Assembly (NCBI GenBank): GCA_004802705.1
Contig: SGPL01000647.1
Coordinates: 1-16,779, forward strand
DNA length: 16,779 bases
Source: Bondarzewia mesenterica
Taxonomy: Eukaryota; Basidiomycota; Agaricomycetes; Russulales; Bondarzewiaceae
Direction: 5' to 3'
Below the pieces are notes generated by a model. The model saw only the letters and a list, made by a program, of their open reading frames with translations, had not been told where the DNA came from and ran no database searches. Shown here in pieces: positions 16,567 to 16,779 of this stretch. Both the position numbers and the translations under genes were made by a program. How positions within the stretch are numbered: position 1 is the first letter of the stretch; every line of letters starts with the position of its first letter.

Positions 16567-16779
16567 CCTTTCAGTGTATCCAGCACCTCGTTCTGATTCT
16601 CGGCGCCATTTGCCACACCCGGATGAAGTGGTGCCCTAACGGAGCTGTCAGAAGGAGGTTTCAACGTCTGTGATGACTAACTATGATCCGACTTACTTCA
16701 ATGCTGATTGTGCCGCTGCAGAGTGCAGATTCACTTTCCTTGTCCAACCGCTCCGGACTCAAAACACTACTTTGTTCAT
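16567..16779 (-). CDS. Fragment of an unrecognised minus-strand gene, two exons with a clear intron (5' end off the window or decayed)
   Basis: A donor at 16696 (TTGAA, then gtaagt) and an acceptor at 16637-16636 (ccgttag) bound a 61-nt intron with the branch-like CTGAC. Splicing joins KVNLHSAAAQSALK to APLHPGVANGAENQN and EVLDTLKG in one frame. The second exon (16635-16567) ends at a good donor (gtatgt at 16566). The first exon meets an in-frame TGA at 16761-16759, so it must begin after an upstream acceptor (candidates near 16743-16759), or the gene is broken there. I do not recognise the family. Downstream, the continuation is uncertain and contains the 11-bp duplication, which suggests damage. 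Confidence 0.45.

Noticed and set aside
11529..16779. Transposon or LTR element as the cause of the decayed region
   Set aside because: By eye I found no terminal repeats, integrase, reverse transcriptase or DDE motifs; this would need a repeat-library search to settle.

Overview
The window looks like nuclear DNA of a filamentous basidiomycete, probably an Agaricomycete. Genes are split by short introns (about 53-66 nt) with GT..AG ends and CTGAC/CTRAY-like branch points close to the acceptor. The proteins match basidiomycete forms of conserved eukaryotic families. There are no bacterial-style operons, CRISPR arrays or credible tRNA/rRNA genes.

Region 1 (1-11528) is a compact housekeeping block. 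In order: the 5' end of a minus-strand nuclear protein (1-711), probably the disordered N-terminus of condensin subunit SMC4; a divergent plus-strand Tra2-like SR/RRM splicing factor (944-2315, six exons); a minus-strand RWD + DUF1115 protein of the RWDD2 type (2577-3741); about 1.2 kb without a recognised gene but with hairpin-forming repeats; a minus-strand fungal disordered protein of 234 aa (5002-5706); another gap of about 1.3 kb; a minus-strand six-exon DUF726/TMCO4-Mil1 membrane-associated alpha/beta hydrolase of 1076 aa (6992-10519); and minus-strand SRP14 of 161 aa in four exons (10797-11528). I rebuilt the exon structures by hand. All close in frame except the Tra2-like gene, which carries one extra base in an A6 run inside its RRM.

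Region 2 (about 11530-16779) has a different character. It contains an AT-rich stretch with an unresolved base (N at 12243); a truncated, frameshifted minus-strand copy of the bifunctional enzyme 6-phosphofructo-2-kinase/fructose-2,6-bisphosphatase (about 12737-13349); a plus-strand purine-rich, coiled-coil-like reading frame broken several times and containing a G15 run (14099-15448); a possible Ser/Pro-rich exon (15799-16007); a perfect AT-rich palindrome; and, at the right edge, minus-strand exon fragments with one convincing intron and an 11-bp tandem duplication. I read it as a decaying, rearranged accessory segment next to an intact conserved block.

The genes do not form one pathway. 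They cover chromosome structure, splicing, protein targeting to the ER and membrane traffic. The points most worth following are the Tra2 frame break and its long first intron, the PFKFB relic, the NPF/NPW-tailed DUF726 hydrolase, and the unexplained repeat-bearing gap at 3.7-5.0 kb. I found no clear new multi-gene system.
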